A stretch of 64,000 nucleotides of DNA from Meiothermus hypogaeus (lineage in GTDB: Bacteria > Deinococcota > Deinococci > Deinococcales > Thermaceae). Both the position numbers and the translations under genes were made by a program. The notes beneath the pieces were generated by a model. The model searched no databases and was not told the DNA's origin. It saw only the letters and a program-made list of their open reading frames with translations. How positions within the stretch are numbered: the stretch's first letter is position 1; each line of letters opens with the position of its first letter. Below are positions 33,593 through 45,779 of this stretch, piece after piece. The stretch is taken from NCBI RefSeq assembly GCF_003574035.1, contig NZ_QWKY01000006.1, forward strand, positions 1 through 64,000. The letters are read 5' to 3'.

Positions 33593-34485
33593 CGTTGCCA
33601 AACCTGGCCCTGATCGTCCATCCATACGATGTATCCAGCCTCGTCGGGGCTCGCCGCCAGCGCGATCACGGAGGCGGGCTCCAGGCGTTGCCATCCCTCG
33701 GGACCCTGGGCATACAACCCCTGCCGTCCGCCGACATAGAGCTTGCCGCCCCCGTCCACGCCCAGCGCGAAGACGTCGGCCTCGGGCGCCCCGGCGGGCT
33801 CAAAATGCCCGCCGCCATCCAGGCTGCGGTAGAGCCCTGCCCCCACGCCTCCGGCGTAGACGCTACCGTCCCTCGCGACCGCCAGCACGTGAACCCACCG
33901 GGACAGCCCTACCCCCCCGGCCGCTCTCCAGTTCAGACCCCCGTCCTGGCTGACGTACAGACCGCTGCGGGCTTCCCAAAGGTAATGCCGCTGAGGGTCA
34001 ACAGGGCTTATCGCGTAGCCGTGAATGTCCATGCCGCCGAGCCCACTCGGACGGCGGTCACGGTATGTCCTGAGATCGTCGCTCACGGCATAGACTTCAT
34101 GGCCAGCTACAATTAGCCGCCTGCCATCCCAGGCCAGATTCATGGCATCCCAGCCGCTGCGCTGCACCACGTTAAGCCAGCCCTGCTTATCCCCGTCGAA
34201 GCGCTGGATGCCGTCGTGGTGCCCGAAGAGTATCTCCCCAGTAGGCAAAAGTACCAGGGAGTGGGCGTCTCGCGTGGCCACCGGGGCCAGGGGCATGGTC
34301 ATGCCGGCCATCCTCCCCTTGGGGCTGCCGGCCCCGCTCGCCGCCGTGCCCATGGGTATCCCGCCCGTGATGGGCATTCCGGGCAGGCGGGGTACGGTCG
34401 AGCGCGCCAGCAGCCCCACCAACCCGGCCAGCAGGAGTGCCCCAAGACCGGCGATCCACCAGGAGGTTTTGACCCGTTTCCCCAT
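33589..34485 (-). CDS. Exported BNR/sialidase-like beta-propeller protein (F510_1955 type)
   Basis: About 298 residues. N-terminal hydrophobic segment (WWIAGLGALLLAGLVGLLA), then a Met-rich linker (GMPITGGIPMG, GRMAGMTMP) and repeated propeller blades with SxDxGxxW/F motifs: LYVSQDGGLNWRAAGG, LYRSLDGGGHFEPAG, LYVGGRQGLYAQG. It resembles F510_1955-family glycosylhydrolase-like propellers. The Met-rich linker could bind Cu(I) (inference). ATG 34485 directly precedes the membrane segment. Promoter at 34527-34559; operon with DUF3105. Confidence 0.75.
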   Translation of the reverse strand: MGKRVKTSWWIAGLGALLLAGLVGLLARSTVPRLPGMPITGGIPMGTAASGAGSPKGRMAGMTMPLAPVATRDAHSLVLLPTGEILFGHHDGIQRFDGDKQGWLNVVQRSGWDAMNLAWDGRRLIVAGHEVYAVSDDLRTYRDRRPSGLGGMDIHGYAISPVDPQRHYLWEARSGLYVSQDGGLNWRAAGGVGLSRWVHVLAVARDGSVYAGGVGAGLYRSLDGGGHFEPAGAPEADVFALGVDGGGKLYVGGRQGLYAQGPEGWQRLEPASVIALAASPDEAGYIVWMDDQGQVWQR

Positions 34486-34526
34486 CGACCCGACCTCGGC
34501 CCGCGGCCACCATCCCGCGTGCCCGC

Positions 34527-34559
34527 ACGGTACCCAGTTTGTGTTAAATGCGTGTAAAG
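34527..34559 (-). promoter_or_regulatory. Direct-repeat box and -10 upstream of the propeller-DUF3105 operon
   Basis: Minus strand CTTTACACGCATTTAAC (34559-34543), 10 bp, TACCGT (34532-34527). Confidence 0.6.
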
Positions 34560-34569
34560 TCCCTGGGTG

Positions 34570-34957
34570 GAAGCCCCGGATGTGGTCGACCGGCCTGCCA
34601 GTACCCCCACTTCCACCACCGCAGCTTGGGCACCCCGGCGATATAGGTGCGGGCAACCCCGCAAGGCTGGAAGCCCACCGACAGGATGCCCCGCCTCGAG
34701 GCCAGGTTGGCAGCGTAGGTGTCGATGTAAATGCCGCCGGTGGGCGGGCTGCTCAGGGCAAGGCCGGCCAGATAGCGCAGGGCGGCCTTGTACAGCCCCC
34801 GACCTCGCAGGTGTGGCTGGGTCTGAAAGTCTGAACAGCCAGTGGACCGGTCGGGTCTGGGGCTGAGTGGGACCGTCCGTGGGCGGGCGGTAGACCAGGT
34901 GGGCGCGCCACCGAACCGGCGAACGCTCAAGCAATAACGTGAACAAGGGAGCCTCCG
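34570..34957 (-). pseudogene. Frameshifted GNAT acetyltransferase
   Basis: The 3' part reads QPHLRGRGLYKAALRYLAGL and GGIYIDTYAANLASRRGILS, the acetyl-CoA motif and following strand of a GNAT. The 5' part (PLFTLLLERSPVRWRAHLVY) is in another frame, so at least one frameshift lies near 34820. It is tightly placed after the fusion thioredoxin gene and before the propeller box. Confidence 0.6.
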
Positions 34958-34962
34958 CGGGT

Positions 34963-35844
34963 CTAGGGCAAGACGGCCCGTACGTTACTGAGCAAAGCCC
35001 CTCGGTTGAGTTCACCGATCAGCCGGCCGCGCAGGGTGCCGTCAGGAGCGATGAACAGGGTAGTGGGTAACCCCACCCCGCCAAAACGGGCATAGAGCGC
35101 GGAGGTGCGGTCAAAGCCGCTCTGACCCACAGGGGCATCCCGCCAGATGGGATAGCTCACCCCCACCTGTCGGGTGTAGGCCGCGACCGTCTGGGGGGCT
35201 TCGTTCAGATTCACCCCCACGACGACCAGCCCTCTATCTTTGAACTCGGCCTGCACGCTGTCCAGCAGCGGCATCTCGCGGCGGCAAGGGGGACACCAGG
35301 TGGCCCAGAAGTTGAGCACCACCGCTTTACCCCTGAGGCTCCAGAGCGTGACCGGCTGGCCCCCGAGGTTCATCAGCCGTATCTCCGGAACCTGGTCGCC
35401 GATTTTGACAGCAGCCCCATCCCCCAGTCGCAGCCCCATGCTCCCGTACCCCAGGGCAAACCAGGCACCACCCACCGCGAAGCCCATCAGCAGCGGTCGG
35501 GCGTAGGCTAAGCGCTCAGGCTGTACACGGCGCGACAGGGCCCACAGCCCATAGGCCATCCCCCCCATCGCCCCGGCCCAGGGTAGATACCCCGGCTGCC
35601 AGATATACAGTGCGGTAATCGGGTTGGCCTGGTAGCCATCCCAGTTGAGCAACACAAACCCCAGCCGCGCCCCCAACAAACCGGCTATGGCCAGGTTACC
35701 GGCTGTGTTCGTCACCCAATTGACATCCAGCCCCGCCCGTCTGGCCACCCGTGCAGCCCACCAGGAAGCCACCAGTAGCCCGGTCAAGAGCACCAGCCGC
35801 ACCGTGGCGATCAGGAAGGGACCGATCTGTAGAGCATCTGGCAT
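34963..35844 (-). CDS. Lgt-like membrane domain fused to a TlpA-type thioredoxin
   Basis: 293 residues. Residues ~1-130 form four hydrophobic segments resembling the core of Lgt (GLLGARLGFVLLNWDGY, IWQPGYLPWAGAMGGMAYGL). Residues ~145-293 are a TlpA/ResA thioredoxin with FWATWCPPCRREMPLL (CPPC active site), GLVVVGVNLNE and the cis-Pro region GGVGLPTTLFI. The thioredoxin part would face outward and handle disulfides of exported or metal-binding proteins. Stop and start are 10 bp from the upstream rhodanese gene, so they form an operon under the box at 36298-36330. Confidence 0.85.
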   Translation of the reverse strand: MPDALQIGPFLIATVRLVLLTGLLVASWWAARVARRAGLDVNWVTNTAGNLAIAGLLGARLGFVLLNWDGYQANPITALYIWQPGYLPWAGAMGGMAYGLWALSRRVQPERLAYARPLLMGFAVGGAWFALGYGSMGLRLGDGAAVKIGDQVPEIRLMNLGGQPVTLWSLRGKAVVLNFWATWCPPCRREMPLLDSVQAEFKDRGLVVVGVNLNEAPQTVAAYTRQVGVSYPIWRDAPVGQSGFDRTSALYARFGGVGLPTTLFIAPDGTLRGRLIGELNRGALLSNVRAVLP

Positions 35845-35854
35845 GACACACCCG

Positions 35855-36262
35855 CTAGCGAGGCTTGATCAAAAGGGCAAAACCTGCCGCTTTCCAGGCT
35901 TCAAAACCCCCCTTGAGCTCCCTCACGTTGGTATAGCCCAGCCTGACCAGGGCCTGTGCCGATAGCGCACTCATCCGCCCAGACCGGCAATAGACCACGA
36001 TCTCGGCGTTTTTGTCCTTGGGCAGATTGCTGGCCTTAGCGATGAGGTCGAAGGGGATGAAAAGGTCCGTGCCGGGAATTTCCCCCTCATAGGGGATATG
36101 GGTGTTGATCAGGACGAAATCCTTGTCCGCGAGTTGGCGCTCAAGCCCCTGTGGGCTTAGCAGACCCCAGCGACCGCCTTGAGTCTGTGCAGTTTGAGCC
36201 GGAAAGGGATGGGCCAGTGACAAACCCCCCAGCAACAGCAGCATCCACACTCGCATGAACAT
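35855..36262 (-). CDS. Exported rhodanese-like protein
   Basis: About 135 residues. Signal peptide (MFMRVWMLLLLGGLSLAHPF), then one rhodanese domain: LERQLADKDFVLINTHIPYEG and the active-site loop VVYCRSGRMS with its catalytic Cys, ending GGFEAWKAAGF. Such periplasmic rhodaneses move sulfane sulfur or bind thiols. It is the first gene of an operon with the Lgt-like/TlpA fusion, which suggests joint handling of thiols. ATG 36262 was chosen for the signal peptide. Confidence 0.85.
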   Translation of the reverse strand: MFMRVWMLLLLGGLSLAHPFPAQTAQTQGGRWGLLSPQGLERQLADKDFVLINTHIPYEGEIPGTDLFIPFDLIAKASNLPKDKNAEIVVYCRSGRMSALSAQALVRLGYTNVRELKGGFEAWKAAGFALLIKPR

Positions 36263-36297
36263 GCTTACCTCCGGAGGCACAAAAGGGCACGAAGACA

Positions 36298-36330
36298 AGG
36301 GTAGCGGCGGTGTGTTAAGTTTCCGCAAAG
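36298..36330 (-). promoter_or_regulatory. Direct-repeat box and -10 upstream of the rhodanese operon
   Basis: Minus strand CTTTGCGGAAACTTAAC (36330-36314), 10 bp, TACCCT (36303-36298). Confidence 0.6.
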
Positions 36331-36369
36331 GCCCCCACGGTGAGGTATCCGTATTCCGTAGATCCCCGC

Positions 36370-36386
36370 CGGCGGTGATGCCGCCG
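36370..36386 (-). terminator. Hairpin 3' of the CDF gene
   Basis: CGGCGG-TGATG-CCGCCG lies about 40 bp after the CDF stop on its strand and ahead of the next promoter. Short, GC-rich, without a T-run. Confidence 0.35.
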
Positions 36387-36427
36387 TTCGAAAGCGCATT
36401 TTCGAGCACCCCCTTTACCTCCTAGGG

Positions 36428-37330
36428 TTACTCCCAGCGCGGGTGGGCGTGCTCCTCGGCCGCGCGCAGGGCCGGGGTCTCCAGCTGCACCGTGACGTGC
36501 CCGATCCCGTGGCCCTCGGCCACCGCCCGGGCCAGGGGGATCACGTTGACGTCTGGGGTGTCCATCACCAAGTGCACCGAGAGGTTGTGCTCCCCGCCGG
36601 TCGTGGCCCAGACGTGCAGGTCGTGGGCCTCTTGCACGCCGGGCAGCGCCTCCAGCTCGGCCTGCAGCTTTAAAAGGTCCGCCCCCTCGGGCACCCCCTC
36701 GAGCAGGACGTTCACGCTGGCCGAGAGCAGCACCCAGGTGCGGGGCAGCACCCACAGACCGATCAGCGCCCCCAGCAGCGGGTCCACCCAGCCCCAGCCG
36801 GTGAAGAAGATCACCACCGCCCCGGCGATCACCGCCACCGAACCCAGCAGGTCGGAGAGCACCTCGAGGTAGGCTCCCCGCACGTTGAGGCTCTCCCGGC
36901 TCCCGCCCATCAGGAGGCGGGCCGCGATCAGGTTCACCGCCAGACCGCCGACGGCAACCAGGAGCATGGGCAGGCTCTGCACCTCGGCGGGCTCGCGCAG
37001 GCGCTGGTAGGCCTCGAGGAGGATGTAAAAGGCCACGACGAACAGCACCGCGGCGTTCACGGCCGCCGCCAGGATCTCGAGGCGGCGGTAGCCGAAGGTG
37101 CGCTTCGGGTCCGCCGGCCGCTGGCCTAGCCGGATCGCCAGGAGCGCGATCAGCAGCCCCATCACGTCGGTGAACATGTGGGCGGCGTCGGACAGGAGCG
37201 CCAGGCTGCCGAAGACCAGCCCGCCCACCACCTCGGCCAGCAGATAACCCCCGGTCAGGGCTAAAGCCCAGCGCAGCCGGGCTTCGGGCACCTCACGGGC
37301 GGCCTTGCCGTGCTCGTGGCCCCGGCTCAT
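36428..37330 (-). CDS. Cation diffusion facilitator (Zn/Cd/Co efflux)
   Basis: 300 residues, six membrane helices and a C-terminal ferredoxin-like domain (LPGVQEAHDLHVWATTGGEH). Helix 2 has the metal motif HMFTD (SDAAHMFTDVMG). Helix 5 reads YLEVLSDLLGSV, so the usual HxxxD is ExxxD, a change at a metal ligand that may shift specificity. N-terminus (SRGHEHGK) and C-terminus (EEHAHPRWE) are His-containing. It exports divalent metals in exchange for protons. lspA and the P-type ATPase lie upstream on the same strand. Confidence 0.9.
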   Translation of the reverse strand: MSRGHEHGKAAREVPEARLRWALALTGGYLLAEVVGGLVFGSLALLSDAAHMFTDVMGLLIALLAIRLGQRPADPKRTFGYRRLEILAAAVNAAVLFVVAFYILLEAYQRLREPAEVQSLPMLLVAVGGLAVNLIAARLLMGGSRESLNVRGAYLEVLSDLLGSVAVIAGAVVIFFTGWGWVDPLLGALIGLWVLPRTWVLLSASVNVLLEGVPEGADLLKLQAELEALPGVQEAHDLHVWATTGGEHNLSVHLVMDTPDVNVIPLARAVAEGHGIGHVTVQLETPALRAAEEHAHPRWE

Positions 37331-37334
37331 GCGC

Positions 37335-37439
37335 CTACCTCCCGCGCCCAACCCGTTTCCAGAGTACCGCCGCCACCGCCACCAGGGCCAGCACGGCAAC
37401 GAGGAGCGTGGCATCGAGGACGGAGCGAACGGGGGCCAA
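37335..37439 (-). CDS. Possible 34-residue single-span membrane peptide
   Basis: Between CDF and lspA, a frame from TTG 37439 encodes MAPVRS, a hydrophobic stretch (TLLVAVLALVAVAAVLW) and KRVGRGR. It could be a small membrane peptide or chance; there is no clear ribosome site. It fits the tight spacing of this gene group. Confidence 0.25.
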   Translation of the reverse strand: MAPVRSVLDATLLVAVLALVAVAAVLWKRVGRGR

Positions 37440-37456
37440 CGGGTTTAGCGCCAGGG

Positions 37457-37966
37457 CTACCGCCCATGCCGATCCTCCTTCCAGCGTACAGGACGCGCCC
37501 GCGGGACCAAGAGCAGGACAACCCCCGAGACCAGCCACACGTCGGCCAGGTTAAAGACCGGGTAGTCCTGCCCATAGAGGGACCGGGTCAGCACGGACAG
37601 GGTGTGCGAGTAGAGCATGTCCACCACCGTGCCGTCGACCAGCTGGTCCAGCCCGTTGCCCAAGGCCCCGCCCGCGATCAGCGAGAGCGCCACGCCGGCG
37701 GCTGGGGGCGGGGCCTTCCAGGCCAGGTAGCCCAGCAGGGCCAGCCCCACCCCCAGCCGGACCAGCACCAGCAACCCAGTCTGGCCCGACAGCAGCCCCC
37801 AGGCCGCGCCGGGGTTGAAGCCCAGCGCCAGCGAGAGCACCCCGGGGGCTAGCGGCTGGGGGTGGCCGGGCTCGAGGTGGCCCAGCGACCACCCCTTGAG
37901 GGCAAAGTCCAGGCCCACCCACAGCCCCACCAGGACCAGCGGGAGCCAGCGCGTGCCGCGGCTCAT
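37457..37966 (-). CDS. lspA: Lipoprotein signal peptidase (signal peptidase II)
   Basis: About 169 residues, four membrane helices. The aspartyl protease signature is present: GGALGNGLDQLVDGTVVDML with the first catalytic Asp and FNLADVW with the second. Between them is a longer insert (YSHTLSVLTRSLYGQDYPV) than in the standard enzyme. It cleaves diacylglyceryl prolipoproteins in the membrane, the step between Lgt and Lnt encoded at 1.4-3.7 kb. Its place between CDF and zntA recalls lspA copies carried with metal-resistance genes. ATG 37966. Confidence 0.85.
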   Translation of the reverse strand: MSRGTRWLPLVLVGLWVGLDFALKGWSLGHLEPGHPQPLAPGVLSLALGFNPGAAWGLLSGQTGLLVLVRLGVGLALLGYLAWKAPPPAAGVALSLIAGGALGNGLDQLVDGTVVDMLYSHTLSVLTRSLYGQDYPVFNLADVWLVSGVVLLLVPRARPVRWKEDRHGR

Positions 37967-38054
37967 TCGCCCCCCTCCCCGCGGGCCGCCCGCGCCCGGG
38001 GCCCGACCAGTCGGGGGCGGCGCCGGAAGCATGGTGCAAAGCCGGCCATCAGGA

Positions 38055-40307
<2,253 letters not shown>

Positions 40308-40340
40308 CGGGCCTCCTGTCGGGAATAACCATTCAACACA

Positions 40341-40391
40341 TGAACGATCATTCAACCACTGCCCCGAGGATAACATATGAGCAACTGTTCA
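40341..40391 (-). promoter_or_regulatory. Two SmtB/CzrA-type operator sites upstream of zntA
   Basis: TGAACG-AT-CATTCA (40341-40354) and TGAGCA-AC-TGTTCA (40378-40391) are inverted repeats with one mismatch each, spaced 37 bp centre to centre, in an AT-rich stretch. They match the TGAACA-N2-TGTTCA form bound by zinc/cadmium-sensing ArsR proteins such as the one encoded at 40470. Confidence 0.6.
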
Positions 40392-40415
40392 ACAATAGAC
40401 GCGGAAGGAGAACAC

Positions 40416-40439
40416 GAGGGCCGCCGAGTGGCGGCCCTC
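40416..40439 (-). terminator. Terminator hairpin of the smtB/arsR gene
   Basis: GAGGGCCGCC-GAGT-GGCGGCCCTC is a perfect 10-bp stem with a 4-base loop about 30 bp after the repressor stop codon, before the zntA promoter. Confidence 0.6.
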
Positions 40440-40469
40440 CGGTGTCCTTGGCCAGGTCGGTGCTACGCC

Positions 40470-40847
40470 CTACTCGGCGGCGTGCTCGAGGGCGCACCGT
40501 AGGATCGAGGTAACGTGGGCGTCTACGAGGCGGTAGAAGGCTTGCCGCCCCTCCTTGCGGAAGGTTACTAGGTTGATGGAGCGCAGGAAACGCAACTGAT
40601 GCGACACTGCCGACTCGCTCATGCCTACCACCGCCGCGATGTCGCACACGCACAACTCCTCGACCGACCACAGCGCCGAGAGGATGCGCATGCGGGTGGG
40701 GTCGGCGACGGCCTTAAGCAGCTCGGAGGCTCCGGCGATGGCCCCTGGGGCGGGCATCCCCTGACGGGCCCGGGCCACGGCCTCGGCGTGGACGACCTTG
40801 ACCTCGCAGACTGCCGGATCAGGGACGGTGGGTGTTGAGACGGCCAT
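40470..40847 (-). CDS. SmtB/CadC-type metal-sensing ArsR-family repressor
   Basis: 125 residues. HTH with the ELCVCDIAAVVGMSESAVSHQLRFL stretch: the CVC pair in the third helix is the metal site of CadC/ArsR-type sensors. An N-terminal Cys (AVCEVKVVH) and the last helix (DAHVTSILRCALEH) supply further ligands, as in CadC/SmtB. Binding of Zn, Cd or Pb should free the operators before zntA. ATG 40847 (MAVSTPT) is preceded at six bases by TACCTT, so the mRNA is probably leaderless; the longer frame to 40865 includes that promoter. Confidence 0.9.
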   Translation of the reverse strand: MAVSTPTVPDPAVCEVKVVHAEAVARARQGMPAPGAIAGASELLKAVADPTRMRILSALWSVEELCVCDIAAVVGMSESAVSHQLRFLRSINLVTFRKEGRQAFYRLVDAHVTSILRCALEHAAE

Positions 40848-41085
40848 ATCAATAAGGTAGCACAACGCGAACGGCGGGCTCAGGGCTCACACCCCCAGCG
40901 CCCTGATCGCCCTCGCAGCTCTCCTCCACACCCTCGAGGGAGGGGTGCGGGCAGGGCTCTACCCCACCTACCGCGCCCAGACCAAACCTGGGCAGTGCGG
41001 AAGAGCGCGTTCTTGTGCGACTACCTCCAGCTTGAGTCCCTGCACCCGGAGATCCAGGGAGCCTAAGAGACTGTCTGAGAAGGCT

Positions 41086-41571
41086 CTAGGAAGCCAATCT
41101 TCTAGCCATAAGACGGATCATTGCGACGTAGATGAAGGTTTCCGTGGTTTCGGGCAGAAGCTCGTAGTCCCGGTTGAGCCTGCGGTTGAAGCTGAGCCAG
41201 GCGAAAGTACGCTCCACTACCCAGCGGCGGGGGATGACTACGAAAGAGCGACGGCCTCGGGTCTTTTTGCCAAGCTCCTCGATCAGATCGGGGGGCATGG
41301 GTACGCCCTCCGGCCACCAGATACCCCTAAAGTTAGCATCGGGTCTTTGCATGACCTGTAGCGTCCAGCCCAGGGTTTCTTTGACCCAGTCTTCGAACTG
41401 GCGTTTGTAGCCGCCGTCGATAAACAGGTGAGTTAGGCGCTTGAACGCAGCCCGGGCCGCTTGTAATACGACCTGGCCTCCTTGGGCATCGGTGAGGTTA
41501 GCGGGCAACACCTTGACCTTCAATACCAGCCCTTGGGTGTCCACCAGCAGGTGCCTCTTGCGGCCTTTCAC
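41086..41571 (-). CDS. IS5-family transposase, C-terminal frame
   Basis: 161 residues: KGRKRHLLVDTQGLVLKVKV with part of the DDE core, HLFIDGGYKRQ (second Asp), and VVIPRRWVVERTFAWLSFNR with the DDE Glu (R-x-x-x-E). Upstream of its first ATG the same frame reads RGYDAAKKV, the conserved sequence leading into this domain, so it is normally made as a fusion with the upstream frame by a shift. Confidence 0.85.
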   Translation of the reverse strand: MKGRKRHLLVDTQGLVLKVKVLPANLTDAQGGQVVLQAARAAFKRLTHLFIDGGYKRQFEDWVKETLGWTLQVMQRPDANFRGIWWPEGVPMPPDLIEELGKKTRGRRSFVVIPRRWVVERTFAWLSFNRRLNRDYELLPETTETFIYVAMIRLMARRLAS

Positions 41572-42005
41572 CTTTTTCGCAGCGTCATAACCGCGTATCC
41601 CCCCTTTTCACCGGTCTTCACACTCTGACTGTCCACACTCCCCGCGCTGGGTTCAGCTTCCCGACCCATCTTCAGCCGGGTCTTCTCCCGCAAAGTGGCG
41701 TGAACGCGTTCGAGAAAACCACTCCTGCGCCACAAGCGAAAGTAGTGGTACACCGTTTTCCAGTGCGGCAGGTCACTCGGCATCATGCAGGGGGTGGCCG
41801 TAGGCCATAGCCGCTGTGCGGCTAACCTGCGCCAGGAACAGCCTCCACGCGTGATGTAGAAGATGCCATTGAGGATTTCCCGCCAGCTATGTTCTCTGGG
41901 GCGGCCGGGAGAGGGCGAAGGCTGCGGCATCAGCGGCGCTAGCACCGCCCATTCCTTGTCCGAAAGATCAGTCGGGTAGCGGCTTTCTCTAGACTCCATA
42001 AGCAA
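41568..42005 (-). CDS. IS5-family transposase, N-terminal frame
   Basis: 145 residues: RYPTDLSDKEWAVLAPLMP (N-terminal DUF4096-type domain), LNGIFYITRGGCSWRRL, and SAGSVDSQSVKTGEKGG with the first DDE Asp (VDSQSVK). It leaves the conserved frame near a run of six G (AAAAGGGGGGATAC on the minus strand), a slippery site for a -1 shift into the downstream frame, giving GG-RGYDAAKK. After that point the residues here (YAVMTLRKR) are not conserved. Confidence 0.85.
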   Translation of the reverse strand: MLMESRESRYPTDLSDKEWAVLAPLMPQPSPSPGRPREHSWREILNGIFYITRGGCSWRRLAAQRLWPTATPCMMPSDLPHWKTVYHYFRLWRRSGFLERVHATLREKTRLKMGREAEPSAGSVDSQSVKTGEKGGYAVMTLRKR

Positions 42006-42084
42006 CTATATCGCCCGGGAGGGTTTTCGGACAGTCTCTAACAACTTCCTTCGTGTGCTACTTGATCTGGACCCCCGAGGTGTG

Positions 42085-42127
42085 AAAAAAGGGGGTGCTA
42101 TGCACTCGGATCGCGAGCACCCCCTTT
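42085..42127. terminator. Bidirectional terminator-like hairpin
   Basis: AAAAAAGGGGGTGCT, 16 bp, AGCACCCCCTTT: a 9-bp stem with A-run before and T-run after, so it can end transcription in either direction between the insertion sequence and the next gene. Confidence 0.6.
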
Positions 42128-42226
42128 ACGCCCTCTGGTCGGGGTTGCGTGTCTGGTGACAAAGGGGAATTGGCGATTGGTGCATCTGGGCGCTGCGGCC
42201 TGGGTGGCTTCCCTTAGACTCTGTCC

Positions 42227-43476
<1,250 letters not shown>

Positions 43477-43480
<4 letters not shown>

Positions 43481-44598
43481 CCCGTCCTTGCAGTCCCCTT
43501 CGCCGCCGGCAGGCTGAACCAGAACACACTGCCGACGCCGACTTCGCTGTGCAGGCTCATCTGTCCTCCCATGGCTTCCACCAAACCCTTAGCCACGGTC
43601 AAACCCACCCCCGTCCCCCCATCCTTGCGGCTTCTGGCGGGGTCGATCCGGTAAAAGCGCTCGAAGATCCGCTCCTGGTGCTCGGGCGCGATCCCTCTCC
43701 CGGTGTCACGGACGAAGAAGCAGACCCCTTCAGGCTTGAGTGTCGCCCCCAGGATCACCCGGCCGCCCTCCGGTGTGTAGCGCAGGGCGTTGGAGAGCAG
43801 GTTGGAAAGCACCTGATGCAGCCGCTCCGGGTCGGCCTGAACCTTGGGTAAGTCGGCGCCGACCTCCAGCTCAAGGGTCAGGCCCTTCTCGCTAAAGGCT
43901 GGGGCCAGCCGTTCGCGGGCCTCGTTCAAGATGACCTGTGGCGACAGAGGCTCGGGATGAACCACCACCGCACCTGCTTCAACCCTCGAGACCAGCGACA
44001 AATCCTCTACCAGCCGTCCCATCGCCCGAACCTCGCGGGCGATGCTCTGGGCGGCTACTTCAGGCGGCAACACCCCGTCGGCGAGGGCCTCGCTGTAGCC
44101 CTGTAGCGCCGCCAGGGGGGTTCGCAACTCATGGGCCACGCTGCCGATGAGCTCGATCCGGCGCTGCTCAACCTGCTCGAGGGCCTGGGAGAGCCGGTTA
44201 AACTGCCGCGCCAGTTCGGACAGCTCGTCCTCTCCCGTTTCCCTGAGGCGTAGCTTGTAGTGGCCCCTGGCGATCTCCTGGGCCCCACGAACCAGCAGAT
44301 TGACCGTCTGGCTGATACGGCCGACGAGCAGGTACGCCAGGAGCGCGGAGAGCGCCAAGGCGATGGGAAAGGCGGCCAACAGGGCCCGGGTCAGGGTGTC
44401 GTGCAGGCCGCCCTCGAGGTCGGCCCGCAGGCTAAGACCCATGGGCCCCATGACCTCGATCATGTGCTCGAGATGCCCCCGGTAGAACGCCGGGCTGAGC
44501 AGATCGGCCACCACCAGCATCACCGTGGTCGCCACCCCCGCCACCACCAGATTGGCCGCCAGCAGCCGCGCGAAAAGCCCTCTGGGCACGACCCGCAT
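43477..44598 (-). CDS. Sensor histidine kinase
   Basis: 373 residues. Membrane helices at about 9-31 and 70-92 enclose a short outer sensor of ~38 residues (YRGHLEHMIEVMGPMGLSLR) rich in Met and His, compatible with metal sensing. HAMP at about 93-146; dimerisation box SVAHELRTPL with His156; N, D-x-G and F boxes (NLLSNALRYTPEGG, VRDTGRGI, ERFYR, GVGLTVA). It phosphorylates the response regulator encoded just upstream (85 bp between). Part of the SHOCT-regulator-kinase operon driven by the box at 45695-45711. Confidence 0.92.
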
Positions 44599-44683
44599 GG
44601 ATCCCCCTCCTCAGCTGTACACAATGCGCCTGGCTTCGTAGGACACAGCTTCAGCCACTTTGCGCCCCGGGCTTGTTAAAACC

Positions 44684-45367
<684 letters not shown>

Positions 45368-45439
45368 GTCTCGTGCCTCGCAAGCGAGCTGAGGGGCTAG
45401 CGGCAGTTCGCTCTCTAAACCCTCGCTCCGGGCGACTCG

Positions 45440-45658
45440 CTACCCGCTTAACTCCCGCCGCATTTGCTCATAGGTGCTGCCGTCAATCTCCCCGCGCGCG
45501 TACCGCTCGCGCAGGACCGAAAGCGCACGGTCTTGCGGTTTATCCTTCGGACCGATCAGCCGCACCAAGGCGTAGACCAGCAACCCCAGGACAGCCAGCT
45601 CGAGCAAGCCCCAAAGCCACATCCCTGCCCCCATGCCATGTCCCCAGTTCCACGTCAT
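45440..45658 (-). CDS. Small SHOCT-domain membrane protein
   Basis: About 72 residues. N-terminal MTWNWGHGMGAGMWLWG (Met/His/Trp rich), one membrane helix (LLELAVLGLLVYALVRLIG), a linker, and the C-terminal SHOCT helix pair ALSVLRERYARGEIDGSTYEQM. SHOCT proteins often accompany copper and envelope-stress genes. First gene of the operon with the response regulator and kinase (stop to regulator start about 70 bp). Start ATG 45658 follows the TAGCCT -10 by 20 bp. Confidence 0.8.
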   Translation of the reverse strand: MTWNWGHGMGAGMWLWGLLELAVLGLLVYALVRLIGPKDKPQDRALSVLRERYARGEIDGSTYEQMRRELSG

Positions 45659-45678
45659 CGCGGCCACCTCTGAGTGCC

Positions 45679-45711
45679 AGGCTAGCCCCGGCGCGTTAAG
45701 CTCCGGTAAAG
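45679..45711 (-). promoter_or_regulatory. Direct-repeat box and -10 upstream of the SHOCT-regulator-kinase operon
   Basis: Minus strand CTTTACCGGAGCTTAAC (45711-45695), 10 bp, TAGCCT (45684-45679). Presence before the two-component genes suggests autoregulation and ties the box to this regulator. Confidence 0.65.
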
Positions 45712-45779
45712 CCTCGGCTCGCGAAGGTTGGGGGCCCTGCCCCCAGCAAGGCCCGCTCCCGGCCAGGGCTTTTGTCCTA

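Larger units (their letters stand above)
41067..42038 (-). mobile_element. IS5-family insertion sequence (972 bp)
   Basis: The ends are imperfect inverted repeats: left GAGACTGTCTGAGAAGGCTC, right (reverse complement) GAGACTGTCCGAAAACCCTC. The element is flanked by TAA on both sides (41064-41066 and 42039-42041), a 3-bp target duplication as in TNA-targeting IS5 groups. It carries a two-frame transposase on the minus strand. The flanks do not form a recognisable gene when joined. Confidence 0.85.
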
